DNA of 64,000 bases from positions 1,240,001 through 1,304,000 of the forward strand of contig CP004371.1 in assembly GCA_000597885.1 (NCBI GenBank), given 5' to 3'. Shown piece after piece: positions 1 to 8,415 of this stretch (within the stretch, counting starts at the first letter, position 1; each line of letters starts with the position of its first letter). This stretch comes from Flammeovirgaceae bacterium 311. GTDB lineage: Bacteria; Bacteroidota; Bacteroidia; Cytophagales; Cyclobacteriaceae. The notes beneath the pieces are model-generated. The model did no database searches, had not been told where the DNA came from, and saw nothing but the letters and a program-made list of their open reading frames with translations. The translations under genes were made by a program, and so were the position numbers.

Positions 1-32
1 CGATATCTTAGAAGGTGTAAAGGGTGGGAAAT

Positions 33-58
33 AAAAAAGGAGGGCTCTGCACCCTCCT
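33..58 (-). terminator. Rho-independent terminator
   Basis: On the minus strand a GGAGGG/CCCTCC stem (39-44 with 52-57) with a 7-base loop is followed by a run of T. It lies 41 bases beyond the stop of the 193-aa gene and would end its transcript. Confidence 0.75.
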
Positions 59-98
59 ACTCTTCTTTATCCTTCAATCTACCAAAGTCTTCAACACT

Positions 99-680
99 CT
101 ATGTAAGCTCCCGTTCCTGCTCGGCCATCACCCTATTTATCTTAGACTTTCTTCGCGCTGAAAGTTGCAGCGAATAAAGCCCCTCTAGTTGCTCTTTACA
201 CAGGCTGGCATGTTGCTCATCAGGAAAATACCTGCCATCTATTCTCTTCCTCCTTTCCAAAAAGTTATAGTCAATAATTCTCCTGATCCATGCATGGAAC
301 TGCATTCTGAACAGACGGTTGGGTTCCTCGATATTGTACAGGTCGTCAGCAGAGATACAGATAGGAGCAAAGCTGATGTTATAACCAGATTCAATAACGA
401 AATGTCTGTGATCTTTGGTTGATACGGAACACTCAAACTCATTTCTTACATCTATATCCCAAATTTTAGACCTTACGTTTTTTCCCTGCAATCTAAAGTA
501 GTAGACCAACCATGTATCATCTCCATTACACACAGCCTCAACCACGGTATTCAACATTTTACCAGATAATGTCTTTTGCTTTATATCCTTGAGCTCCCAG
601 TCAAAAGCTATAACAGGTTTGGCGTTATAGTTTCTGGTAAAGTATTGGCCTCTAAAATCTTTAAGCTTATCAGTTATCAT
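99..680 (-). CDS. Hypothetical protein, 193 aa
   Basis: I do not recognise this family. The protein is soluble, with no signal peptide or membrane segment, and its C-terminal third is rich in Arg, Lys and Glu (RRKSKINRV). An early stretch (about residues 20-75) alternates polar and hydrophobic residues as in a beta-rich domain. The gene has its own upstream promoter-like element (736-766) and its own terminator (33-58), so it is a monocistronic unit. The same element precedes three other genes of the accessory region and the polymerase-like gene, suggesting shared regulation. Function unknown. Confidence 0.7.
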   Translation of the reverse strand: MITDKLKDFRGQYFTRNYNAKPVIAFDWELKDIKQKTLSGKMLNTVVEAVCNGDDTWLVYYFRLQGKNVRSKIWDIDVRNEFECSVSTKDHRHFVIESGYNISFAPICISADDLYNIEEPNRLFRMQFHAWIRRIIDYNFLERRKRIDGRYFPDEQHASLCKEQLEGLYSLQLSARRKSKINRVMAEQERELT

Positions 681-735
681 TTTTTTATATCGTTGGAAGT
701 GTTTTTGTAAAGAGTTAACACTTATCTCCTTACCT

Positions 736-766
736 ATTATAGATTCGGTAAATGCGAAAGTTTACT
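736..766 (-). promoter_or_regulatory. Bipartite promoter-like element, copy a
   Basis: Read on the minus strand: AGTAAAC (766-760), 18 bp, then TATAAT (741-736). The TATAAT box ends 56 bases upstream of the 193-aa gene start. This is one of five copies in the window with identical spacing (see 1372, 3745, 19888, 26061). Confidence 0.6.
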
Positions 767-891
767 CTCCCAGAAATAATTCTTGAAATATTTTATCGTT
801 GCTGACGGTGCAAAATAATATACAAGAATAGTCGCTGCTGGTCTTTTACAGGCCTTCCCATACCTATTGATTAACATAGAAAAAGGGAGAC

Positions 892-1344
892 TCAATTCTC
901 CCTCATTACCATTTTTGCAAACATCAACTGCCTGTTTAGTTTATGGGAATGCTCATACCTTCTGTATAGACTAACAAAGTCAGTGTACTTTGCAGATAGG
1001 TCTTTGATAGCTGGTATAGACTCTAAATACTTCTTTTCGTCACCGTAGTAGTACCTTCCTGAAGATGGTGGAGCCAACCTACTTGTTGATTGATTAGTAT
1101 AGAGGTACCAAAGCAGTAAGATAGCCTCATCAGAATTCTCCACTCTGTGCCCCCAATCAAGGTTACATGCTTCGGGTTTACTTGTTATTAATCTAAACTG
1201 CTTCTCATCGATGTCTGCTTTATAGGTATTGTACTTCCACAGCTTATCTGTACCCCTGTGGTAAGAAAACACTATGCGCATCTCGGAAGAATGACGGCTG
1301 AATGTTACGTCTAAGTATAGTTTTTTTTGTTTCGCGATCTTCAT
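892..1344 (-). CDS. Hypothetical protein, 150 aa
   Basis: Family not recognised. The protein is soluble and basic at the N-terminus (KIAKQKKLYLDVTF), with many aromatic residues. It has no transmembrane or signal segment. It is preceded 28 bases upstream by a promoter-like element (1372-1402). A hairpin plus T-run on the minus strand (about 880-903) overlaps its 3' end and probably acts as terminator. It is followed by the 193-aa gene on the same strand, each with its own promoter-like element. Function unknown. Confidence 0.65.
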   Translation of the reverse strand: MKIAKQKKLYLDVTFSRHSSEMRIVFSYHRGTDKLWKYNTYKADIDEKQFRLITSKPEACNLDWGHRVENSDEAILLLWYLYTNQSTSRLAPPSSGRYYYGDEKKYLESIPAIKDLSAKYTDFVSLYRRYEHSHKLNRQLMFAKMVMREN

Positions 1345-1371
1345 GAAATTTTAAATGGTTTGCTTCTAACC

Positions 1372-1402
1372 ATTATAGAAGGCTGGATAGTGAAAGTTTA
1401 CT
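1372..1402 (-). promoter_or_regulatory. Bipartite promoter-like element, copy b
   Basis: Minus strand: AGTAAAC (1402-1396), 18 bp, TATAAT (1377-1372). It lies directly upstream of the 150-aa gene, with the start codon 28 bases after TATAAT, a distance that suits a real promoter. Confidence 0.6.
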
Positions 1403-1413
1403 TTATGCAGAAA

Positions 1414-1443
1414 AAAATTCCTGCCGATTGACAGGAATTTTTA
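1414..1443. terminator. Bidirectional terminator-like hairpin
   Basis: AAATTCCTG pairs with CAGGAATTT around a 7-base loop, flanked by A and T runs on either side. It separates the 150-aa gene unit from the gene-poor stretch 1445-1790, where I see no credible gene. Confidence 0.6.
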
Positions 1444-1792
1444 GCTTGATCAACAGTCTAGGCATCTGTATTACATAGCATCAGTTGTTACACCAGTGAA
1501 AGACCCAGAAGAGCATACTGATGGTGATGATCTCATCATCGGGAGTAACGGCCTAGGCATGACAGTGATAGTGTTCATCTTTTGGGTGCATTTTAAGTTC
1601 CCAGTTCGAGCATCTTACTCATATCAATTTTATCCAGCTTCATCAGTGACCAATCTCTAAGACAGGCCGTGAGCTGAAGGTCAACTTATACCGTATAGGT
1701 TAAGTGGTAGTCATATCCATTCCCATTCACAGTCTGACAATTCAACACACCATGCCTCCTACATGATGCGTTATGCTCAACATTGTCTAGTA

Positions 1793-1823
1793 AAACAAAA
1801 AGCCTCCGATTAGATCGGAGGCT
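1793..1823 (-). terminator. Rho-independent terminator of the polymerase-like operon
   Basis: On the minus strand AGCCTCCGAT (1823-1814) and ATCGGAGGCT (1810-1801) form a 10-bp stem with a 3-base loop, followed by TTTTTGTTTT. It lies about 40 bases after the stop of the 94-aa gene and would end the two-gene transcript that starts at the polymerase-like gene. Confidence 0.8.
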
Positions 1824-1864
1824 GGGATGAACGGAGAATAATGTTGTATCTTTTTTTATCGTAC

Positions 1865-2149
1865 TTAGATAGGCGCATTTATCTTTTCGAGTAGTGTTGA
1901 GTGCTTTGCGAAGTACCATTTACTATAACCTTTATACCTGAACTTAAAGCAATGGCTTTCCTTCTTTAAGGAGAGGTAAATCTTATCTTTGATAAGAACG
2001 AGGTTCTCTGTGCCAGTCTCAACATATGCTATCCCGTTGTTCTTCAGGAAGGTCATTGTCTGCTTTACATTTTTTTCTTTGCTCTTCTTTTTGTCAGCAT
2101 TGATGGCAGCCCATACGTTGTCATCATCGTCTTCAATTATATTATTCAT
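1865..2149 (-). CDS. Small hypothetical protein, 94 aa, in operon with the polymerase-like gene
   Basis: A small, strongly charged protein with an acidic N-terminus (NNIIEDDDDNVW) followed by a Lys-rich segment (KKKSKEKN) and a compact second half rich in Lys, Tyr and Phe. Family not recognised. It starts 19 bases after the stop of the polymerase-like gene and shares its terminator, so the two are probably co-transcribed. A role as accessory or nucleic-acid-binding partner is inference from charge and context only. Confidence 0.6.
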   Translation of the reverse strand: MNNIIEDDDDNVWAAINADKKKSKEKNVKQTMTFLKNNGIAYVETGTENLVLIKDKIYLSLKKESHCFKFRYKGYSKWYFAKHSTLLEKINAPI

Positions 2150-2168
2150 CTTTGATAAGTATTTTTAT

Positions 2169-3611
2169 TTATTTCCACTGGTATCTTTTTTCGCTTTTAT
2201 CCTTTTCAGAGAAGTCTTCTACTTCCAGAGGTGGTGGTGTGTTCACACCCAGTTTTTTAAAGACCTTCCTGATAATACCTGCAACCTTGTCGGTGTATTT
2301 AGCGGGTACCATAAATGAGTCATGTATAGTACCGCAAGTGATGCCATTCTTCATCAATTCTGCACCTACAAGACGCAGGAGTACTGCTGACTCCAATCTT
2401 TGAGCTAAGAGACAATTTGATGAATGGGGCTTCATGGGATTAGCTCCTAGATGTGACCAGTCAAGTTTCTTTATTTCAAAATTGATATCCCATAGAGCTG
2501 GATATAGTTCTTTATATACCTTAAAAGCTAATAAAGAGAAGTTTCTTCTTGCCTGCCTGTTTCCTTCAGGGTGGGCTGGTAATTTTTTGTCTACTATCCT
2601 CTTCACCTTCTTATCCAAGTCTTTTGACTTTTTATAGCAGTCATACGCGGCAATTAGGAAGACTTTTTTGGCCATATCTCTTGATATAGCTTGTGAATAC
2701 TGCTGCATCCATTGATCTATAACCCGCTCATATACGATCCCCTTGAAGCAATCCTCACGGTACCTGATAAAGCTCTCTTCATTCTCCGACCTACGGAAGA
2801 TATCCGCAGCCTCCATACACTCTGGAACTAGCAACTTGATGGTTTTGGAGTTAGCAATAGAGTAAATCAATGGCTGACTATTGACGCAGTCAATGTTTAC
2901 TAGCTGTTGTTTTGGATGATTGATGAAAATAAGATGTCTTCTAAATACTTTTTTGAGTACCGCTAGCTTGGCATGAAAACGCAAACCAAAGTCATCGATG
3001 AGCAGGTGTGTGCTGTTGGAGTTAAAATACTGGATGAAGGTTTCTGCTGTTATATACTGGACATATCTTTCTGCAAAAAACTGTCTAAAAGCCTCTAGTG
3101 CCTCTTCATCATCACGTATCTGTAGCTTATCAATACAAGAGTTTAACCATTTAAAAATTTCTTCATCAGGAATAGACAGTCGCCTCAATTCCTGTGCCTT
3201 ACACATGAGCTGGATGTTGTCCGAGATATCATGTTTGGTAACCGAGTGAGCGACAATCCTATAAGAGATACATATCCCCCTATTCTTAGAAAAGTAAGGC
3301 TTTATTATCCCCTCATAGGTATCATAATTATATTTGGTATAGTCTTCTGTTTTTACCAGACCCTTGGCCTTCATCGCTGCAATAACCATCCTATAGTCAT
3401 TACCCAGTATCTTTCTTACCAGAGGTTGTGGTATCTGAACATAGTCTACAGGATTACCGCCTGAACCGTTGGCCTGTATCATCCTTGTCAGGAGGTAATG
3501 GATGAACAGTCTGATCTGATTCTTCTTCCTGTTAAAGTCTTTTGATCCCTGTACGCACTCATCTAGGTCATGGAGCGAGAAGTTCGTAGGGAAGAGTAGT
3601 TCCGTTGTCAT
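2169..3611 (-). CDS. A-family single-subunit polymerase-like protein, 480 aa
   Basis: The C-terminal half carries the three motifs of the Pol I/T7 RNA polymerase superfamily in order. Motif A is IDCVNSQPLI with Asp241. Motif B is RDMAKKVFLIAAY, with Arg311, Lys315 and Tyr323 at the 0/+4/+12 spacing of the O helix. Motif C is IHDSF with Asp431, preceded by a helix starting at Gln404. The HDS form resembles T7-like RNA polymerases (HDSFG) more than DNA polymerases (HDE). There is no 3'-5' exonuclease domain. Residues 1-200 include a winged-helix-like stretch. At 480 aa it is far shorter than T7 RNAP (about 880) or Pol I. I recall similar NSQP/IHDS proteins on mobile elements annotated as hypothetical. 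Whether it makes DNA, RNA or primers is not decidable here. Confidence 0.7.
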   Translation of the reverse strand: MTTELLFPTNFSLHDLDECVQGSKDFNRKKNQIRLFIHYLLTRMIQANGSGGNPVDYVQIPQPLVRKILGNDYRMVIAAMKAKGLVKTEDYTKYNYDTYEGIIKPYFSKNRGICISYRIVAHSVTKHDISDNIQLMCKAQELRRLSIPDEEIFKWLNSCIDKLQIRDDEEALEAFRQFFAERYVQYITAETFIQYFNSNSTHLLIDDFGLRFHAKLAVLKKVFRRHLIFINHPKQQLVNIDCVNSQPLIYSIANSKTIKLLVPECMEAADIFRRSENEESFIRYREDCFKGIVYERVIDQWMQQYSQAISRDMAKKVFLIAAYDCYKKSKDLDKKVKRIVDKKLPAHPEGNRQARRNFSLLAFKVYKELYPALWDINFEIKKLDWSHLGANPMKPHSSNCLLAQRLESAVLLRLVGAELMKNGITCGTIHDSFMVPAKYTDKVAGIIRKVFKKLGVNTPPPLEVEDFSEKDKSEKRYQWK

Positions 3612-3744
3612 TCTTTGTTATATAATTTTTGAGTTGTGGCTTATGTTTGTGGCAGTAGGAATGGAAAACGATGACTTATATATCATATCATGTATACTAA
3701 GTATCATCTCTCACCCCGCCTGCTGTTTCAAAGCCTCTATACTC

Positions 3745-3775
3745 ATTATAGAAGTCGAAAATCAAAAAGTTTAAA
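3745..3775 (-). promoter_or_regulatory. Bipartite promoter-like element, copy c
   Basis: Minus strand: TTTAAAC (3775-3769), 18 bp, TATAAT (3750-3745). It is 134 bases upstream of the polymerase-like start codon, leaving a long leader. The first box deviates from the other copies (TTTAAAC instead of AGTAAAC), but the TTT that follows and the TCTATAAT end are kept. Confidence 0.5.
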
Positions 3776-4884
3776 ATTTCTTTTCACTTTTTTTCGACTC
3801 CTTATAAACTACTCATAACCTCCCTACGACCCCGCGTAGCGGGGGGGGTCAGTTATCCATAATGATGATACATTGTGTCTGCCTGTACACCAATGATTTC
3901 TGTAAATAGTTCTTTCTAATAACACTATGCTGTTCCAGTCTATATTAAATATCTCTTTACTTACATTCTACTCTTAATGGCCTATATAACACTTCATCAC
4001 CTCATACACTTCTTATAGCTCCCAATAGAGGGAGGACATCGCTATTCCTATGTTTACTAGTAACTACTAAAAACCCCCTCCATTGGCTGGAAATGAAGAT
4101 ATTGGCATGGAAAATGACTCTTTTTTTTTTTATAGGTGATCCTTGTAGAGTATGCTGTATCAAAGAAATACCCTAGAGATGACAGGCCTGTAAGAGCCCA
4201 TTAATAGTCATGCTGTATGAGGTACCTAACGATGTCTTGATGCGGTGATGATGACATCATTCTGCGGCAAGAATAAAAGTCTGTTAGACCCACTCACATT
4301 TTATCTACCAGTTACATACTTATAGACTAACAAAGCCATCGATGGATGGGGAAGTAGATGGCAAATACATACAAGTCCACATTGACCGCTTCAGTCTACT
4401 GGGTGGGGATGTATATATGCAGGGCATCCAATATGATGATCATAAATACGCTCCGCATTCCCAGGTCTTGGGAGAAGCCAGCACGGTGAGAAAATCTTTC
4501 TCGAAAATATTCAATCCCCCCTCCATAGAACCATCGCGATGATCAATATTTTATGAGCACCCAACAGCTCACCATCGCAATTCACCGATACTTCAGGTAC
4601 AATGTTATCCACTATAGGGATATCAATATCAGACTAGACTAGAAGGTGATCTTCCGTATCCCCGTTAATGATGTATCAGTCATCTTTCAGGGATTTAATA
4701 TTTATGATGAGTAGATAATAACTTTTATAGTTATCAACAGGGACTGTCAAACCAGATAGATAGTATAGATGCTACAGAGCTGGATCAGAAAGAGAGGAAA
4801 TATAACATGACGGCACTCCACATTAACCCCTTCAGTCTACTGGTGTGGAAGAAGAAGGCAGGATCATTTTTTTTTACCTAGTTA
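3776..4884. other. Gene-poor 1.1-kb stretch with a GC hairpin and a diverged duplication
   Basis: No convincing gene is seen. A GC-rich hairpin (GACCCCGC, loop GTA, GCGGGG) lies at 3828-3849. A diverged 27-base repeat, with shared core CTTCAGTCTACTGG, occurs near 4380-4406 and 4821-4848, suggesting an old duplication or remains of a decayed gene. The segment separates the polymerase-like block from the cassette array. Confidence 0.5.
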
Positions 4885-5181
4885 TCAATGTAATAGGCTT
4901 ACCATGTAAAACACAAAGAGTAAAAGGAACAGAACTGGTGCAATTACCAGCATTCCCAGTCCTACGGACTTTTCTTTCTGCCTATATACATAGATTCCCA
5001 GAACTGGCACTAATAAAACAGAAATGACAATGACGGAACCTGCTTCAACCACATTAGTAATCCAAACGCCAATAACAACAATGGCGATGGCTATTATTAG
5101 CCCAAACATGAATAGAAGCACTGACTTCATCTTATTGTTGGCAACGATTTCGGGTATTGGCGATGGCGGGGTCTTTACCAC
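4885..5181 (-). CDS. Cassette gene: small membrane protein, 98 aa (three hydrophobic segments)
   Basis: The most downstream cassette of the array in transcription direction. It starts with GTG; an internal ATG (MKSVLLFMFG) 18 codons later is an equally good start. Three hydrophobic stretches (about residues 20-40, 45-65 and 75-95) separated by short loops, one with YRQKEKS, predict a small integral membrane protein. The attC site at 5205-5270 lies directly upstream. No family recognised. Confidence 0.6.
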   Translation of the reverse strand: MVKTPPSPIPEIVANNKMKSVLLFMFGLIIAIAIVVIGVWITNVVEAGSVIVISVLLVPVLGIYVYRQKEKSVGLGMLVIAPVLFLLLFVFYMVSLLH

Positions 5182-5204
5182 GAAAATTCAATCGAAGAAG
5201 GAAA

Positions 5205-5270
5205 GTTTAACTTTGCACAAAGGTCAAATTGAAGCCATTTAGCCCCGCTTTTGATAATACCTTGTTAGCG
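5205..5270 (-). repeat. attC-like recombination site (short type)
   Basis: In cassette direction the site begins with CGCTAACAAGGT and ends with ACCTTTGTGCAAAGTTAAAC. The terminal GTTAAAC fits the R' consensus GTTRRRY, and AACAAGGT pairs with ACCTTTGT. Inner complementary arms (TCAAAAGC with GCT..TTTGA) give the folded attC shape. It begins a few bases after the HAD stop codon. At about 66 bp it is shorter than the others and the closest to the classical consensus. Confidence 0.65.
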
Positions 5271-5276
5271 ATAGGT

Positions 5277-5948
5277 TTAATTTAATGTGTCAATATTAAA
5301 ATGCTCGAAGCTGTCTATTTTATAGTCTGCTATTTCAAAGTCAATGTCTTTGTTGCCGTTTGTAAATGCCACAACTGTCATACCTGCATTTTTTGCAGCC
5401 AACATTCCAGAGTAAGAATCTTCAATAGCGATACAATTACTTGTTGCAACATTAAGTTTCGCGGCAGTCGTCAAATAAATTGCAGGATCAGGCTTCCCAC
5501 TATCTTCAAACTCTGCCGAAGAAACTGCATCAAATAAATGTTTGATGTCTAAAAGTTGCAAAACTGTCGGGATAATTTTCTCGGGTGAATTTGTAGCAAG
5601 TCCGATTTTGTAGTTTTTAGCTTTAAGCCCTTCGATAAATATTTTAACACCATTTATTTTGCAGTCTTCAATACCAATAAGTTCAATTACCCTTGAAATA
5701 ACCATTTGTTCGACTAGGATCAGGCTTTTGTCTTTCCATGGGAATTTGCTAAACCAAAATCTTGTAACTTCAGAAGTCGTCATTGATTTGGTCAGTTCTG
5801 AATGATCATCAGTCACATTTACGCCTACTGAAGTAAACACTTCTTTCTCTGCCTTTTTCCAAAGGTTTTCAGAGTTTACAATTACTCCATCCATATCGAA
5901 TATTACAGCCTTCTGATTTTTCATATATTCTTGCAGGGTATCCGTCAT
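5277..5948 (-). CDS. Cassette gene: HAD-superfamily hydrolase (beta-phosphoglucomutase-like), 223 aa
   Basis: Haloacid dehalogenase-fold phosphatase or phosphomutase. Motif I is VIFDMDGVIVNSE near residue 15 (nucleophile and acid/base Asp), motif II is GLATNSPEK with Ser/Thr, motif III Lys is in SGKPDPAIY, and motif IV is AIEDSYSGMLAAKNAGM. A helical cap lies between motifs I and II, as in subclass I enzymes such as beta-phosphoglucomutase or small phosphatases. Length is normal for the family and the gene looks intact. It begins 12 bases after the end of an attC half-site (GTTAGCGG) next to the first IS element. Substrate unknown. Confidence 0.85.
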   Translation of the reverse strand: MTDTLQEYMKNQKAVIFDMDGVIVNSENLWKKAEKEVFTSVGVNVTDDHSELTKSMTTSEVTRFWFSKFPWKDKSLILVEQMVISRVIELIGIEDCKINGVKIFIEGLKAKNYKIGLATNSPEKIIPTVLQLLDIKHLFDAVSSAEFEDSGKPDPAIYLTTAAKLNVATSNCIAIEDSYSGMLAAKNAGMTVVAFTNGNKDIDFEIADYKIDSFEHFNIDTLN

Positions 5949-5964
5949 AACTTACCGCTAACGT

Positions 5965-7686
5965 CAGTCTGTGCGAAAAGCACCGCTGTTAAAACTGTTG
6001 AATTTTCTTCAGTTTAACAACAGGTTTAGCTAAATTAAGGGATGCACCATCTGACGGGAAGAGATCGTAATCAGACTTTTTCAACTAGTCTGGAGGCATC
6101 CATATCAGCTGATAATCCAGTTAGGGTCATTGATGCTTTTGTAGATGCACTGCCCCTTTTGGAGATGGGTTTCAAGGGAGTGGAGCCCAAAGCTACGGGC
6201 AGACCCTCTTTTGATCCTGCTCATCTTTTGAAGCTCTACCTGTATGGCTACTACAACAGGATCAGATCAAGCAGAAAGCTGGAGACAGAATGCAGAAGGA
6301 ATCTTGAAGTGCAGTGGCTGCTACAGGGGCTCTGTCCTGCCTATCATACCATCGCTGACTTCAGGAAAGAGCATCCCCAGCAGCTCAAGCAGGTCTTCAA
6401 GGCCTTTGTAGCTTTTCTTAATGATGCTCACCTGCTTAAGGGCAAATATGTAGCCATAGATGGCACAAAGATCAGAGCAGTGAATTCCAGAAAGAACAAC
6501 TACAACCAAAAGAAGATAGAGCGCCAGCTTAGCTACATACAAGAAAAGATAGATGATTACTTGGATCTGTTGGAAGAGGAAGATCAAAAGGAAGCCCATG
6601 ATGTCAAAGGCTCCAGGGCTGACATCGAAGTGGCTCTTAAGCACCTGGAGAAGCGAAAGCTCAAGTACGAGCAGATGGAAAAAGAGGTAGCGCAAAGTGA
6701 TGACGGACAGGTATCTACTTCAGATAAAGAAAGCAGAGCCCTAATCCAGCACCATAATGTAGTGGAGGTAAGCTACAACAGCCAGGCAGCAGTCGATAGC
6801 AAACACTGCCTAATCATCCACTACCAGGCCCTCAACAAGAACGATTCTAAAGCACTAGCTCCTACAGCTCTTGCAGCTAAACAAGCACTAGGAAAGAAAA
6901 GAATCACTGTACTGGCTGACAAAGCCTATCATAGCGGAGAACAGCTAAGTGAGTGCCTGGACAATGGCATCATCACCATAGTGGCGTATAAAGAACCTGC
7001 CAGAGATCCTGTGCCAACTGCTGCTTATTATCTGGAGCAGTTCCATTATGATGAAAAGAAAGACCATTATATCTGTCCTAAAGGGGAAGTGCTTTCTAGC
7101 AATGGGTCCTGGTATGAGAAGCATAAGGTAAGCTTGGAAAAGAAAAATGCTTCTCCTTATATGGTCAAGCATTACAAGACCAAAGCCTGCCTTTGCTGTG
7201 CAGCCAAGGCGCTATGCACCATAAATAAGGCAGGAAGACTAATAGAACGCTCCGAGCATGCTGGAGTGATCAAAAGCAACAACCAGAGGGTAATGCGCCA
7301 AAAAGAAGTTTATCGTAAAAGACAAGCTATTGTAGAGCATCCTTTTGGTACCATCAAAAGAGCATGGGGCTACAGCTATACGCTGATGAAGGGACTGAAA
7401 AAAGTGGACGGAGAGCTGGGGCTTATCTTTACCTGCTACAACCTTAGGAGAGCTGTGTCCATCCTCTCGGTGCCTAAGCTGCTCAAACTACTGAAAAGCT
7501 ACACCAAGTGGCCAGTGGCTGCTTTGTCTTCACTTACAGCGCTTTACCTGATGCTTTTTAGCTAACTTCTACTTTTTGGAGCGGATAATAGGCAACTTAT
7601 GAAGCTGCGCTAGGAGTGGCTGAAAATGGGTCTAATAGGAAGCAAAAGCCCCTTTTTTCAAGAGAGAAGAGTTTTTGCACACTCTG
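5965..7686 (+). mobile_element. IS1182-family insertion sequence, copy 1 (1,722 bp), inserted in an attC site
   Basis: Imperfect terminal inverted repeats: CAGTCTGTGCGAAAAG on the left and, reverse-complemented, CAGAGTGTGCAAAAAC on the right. The element is bounded on both sides by ACGT (5961-5964 and 7687-7690), read as a 4-bp target duplication. The left end carries a palindrome (5987-6019, TGTTAAAACTG with CAGTTTAACA) before the transposase start, which could block read-through transcription. The outer flanks are the two parts of one attC-like site, so the insertion point lies at the cassette crossover triplet. Confidence 0.8.
6042..7565 (+). CDS. IS1182-family transposase, 507 aa
   Basis: DDE transposase with the family's N-terminal DUF772-like domain (GRPSFDPAHLLKLYLYGY, about residues 53-70) and the YHTIADFRKEHP segment. 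The first catalytic Asp is in VAIDGTKIRA, the second in VLADKAYHSGE, and the Glu region is VEHPFGTIKR. A Cys-rich stretch (KACLCCAAKALC) matches the family's zinc-finger-like loop. The ORF is full length and intact, so it could be active. It is about 85-90% identical by eye to the second copy at 9482. Confidence 0.9.
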   Translation: MHHLTGRDRNQTFSTSLEASISADNPVRVIDAFVDALPLLEMGFKGVEPKATGRPSFDPAHLLKLYLYGYYNRIRSSRKLETECRRNLEVQWLLQGLCPAYHTIADFRKEHPQQLKQVFKAFVAFLNDAHLLKGKYVAIDGTKIRAVNSRKNNYNQKKIERQLSYIQEKIDDYLDLLEEEDQKEAHDVKGSRADIEVALKHLEKRKLKYEQMEKEVAQSDDGQVSTSDKESRALIQHHNVVEVSYNSQAAVDSKHCLIIHYQALNKNDSKALAPTALAAKQALGKKRITVLADKAYHSGEQLSECLDNGIITIVAYKEPARDPVPTAAYYLEQFHYDEKKDHYICPKGEVLSSNGSWYEKHKVSLEKKNASPYMVKHYKTKACLCCAAKALCTINKAGRLIERSEHAGVIKSNNQRVMRQKEVYRKRQAIVEHPFGTIKRAWGYSYTLMKGLKKVDGELGLIFTCYNLRRAVSILSVPKLLKLLKSYTKWPVAALSSLTALYLMLFS

Positions 7687-7806
7687 ACGTCCGTTGAATA
7701 AAGCAGGCGACCTGGCACCTGCGGTTCATAGAGTTCGATAAGTTAGCATCCTGCAGTATCAATGGCAACTATGCTGGCTGGGAGCTTGCATTATTCTGTT
7801 GTTACT
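7687..7806 (-). repeat. attC-like recombination site, interrupted by IS copy 1
   Basis: In cassette direction it opens with AGTAACAACAGAATAAT and closes with GCTTTATTCAACGGACGT. The missing GTT half of the R' box lies across the IS at 5955-5964. The two outer arms (AGAATAA with TTTATTC) are complementary and the middle has shorter paired arms, as in other sites of this array. It belongs to the cassette of the 118-aa gene downstream of it. Confidence 0.7.
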
Positions 7807-7831
7807 TGCTGGGTTATATTATTTATTAGTA

Positions 7832-8188
7832 TCAGTCTAGCTCTTCTTTATGAAGGAACCTTTCGATTGCAGACTTTCTAACTTCAATCAAAATTACACC
7901 ATACTTCCCTTTGTCACCATATCTTTCAACACTAGCAACTCCTTTTAAAACCTCTAAATTGATCATATCATCAGGATTCACGCTTTTTAATTCAGCAGTA
8001 TCAATAATATATTCTTGCTGCTTATAGTGAAGAACAAATAGTGGTGATGGCAATGACGAAGAGATTTTGTTGCCACAATAAAGTCGAATTGTTGTTCCCT
8101 TTTTTTTATCATCCAGATGATCAATTTGAGCTGAAACTAATTGAATACTGGAAAGAAGGATGATGATTGTCAGCAGGATTTTATTCAT
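7832..8188 (-). CDS. Cassette gene: secreted TonB-plug-like mini-protein, 118 aa
   Basis: Has a signal peptide (MNKILLTIIILLSSIQLVSAQ). The mature part resembles the plug signature of SusC/TonB-dependent receptors: PLFVLHYKQQEYIIDTAEL, then INLEVLKGVASVERYGDKG and GVILIEVRK. In full receptors this is the PLYVLDG..I..I.VLKD.SA...YG..G.NGVI.ITTK region. Here it stands alone without a beta-barrel. It may be a stand-alone plug-like domain of unknown role. The gene is bracketed by attC sites and looks intact. Confidence 0.7.
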   Translation of the reverse strand: MNKILLTIIILLSSIQLVSAQIDHLDDKKKGTTIRLYCGNKISSSLPSPLFVLHYKQQEYIIDTAELKSVNPDDMINLEVLKGVASVERYGDKGKYGVILIEVRKSAIERFLHKEELD

Positions 8189-8252
8189 GATTGGTTGTCT
8201 CCGTAGTCAATTATCAAAGTAGAGAAACATCTTAATGGTTCATTCCTTGCAA

Positions 8253-8381
8253 GTAACGGTTATGTATATAAGCTGTGGCGTCTCTTGACACCAAGCTATC
8301 CATTAAAAAATGGCTTTTAGAAATCCGCAGGAATTTTCAAAAAAGCACAAACCAAGCCATAGCTTATATACTGTGTTAGCG
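8253..8381 (-). repeat. attC-like recombination site
   Basis: In cassette direction: CGCTAACACAGTATATAAGC opens and GCTTATATACATAACCGTTAC closes. The arms GTATATAAGC and GCTTATATAC pair perfectly, and the CTAAC/GTTAC boxes occupy the R''/R' positions. Total length is about 129 bp, similar to Vibrio VCR sites. Its L arm sequence differs from the AGAATAAA family of the other sites. Confidence 0.7.
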
Positions 8382-8415
8382 GCTGGCTCTTCCGTCCGCT
8401 ATTATAATTTTCCTC

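Noticed and set aside
4342-4542. 66-codon plus-strand frame in the gene-poor stretch
   Set aside because: No ribosome-binding site or family match; lies in diverged duplicated sequence.
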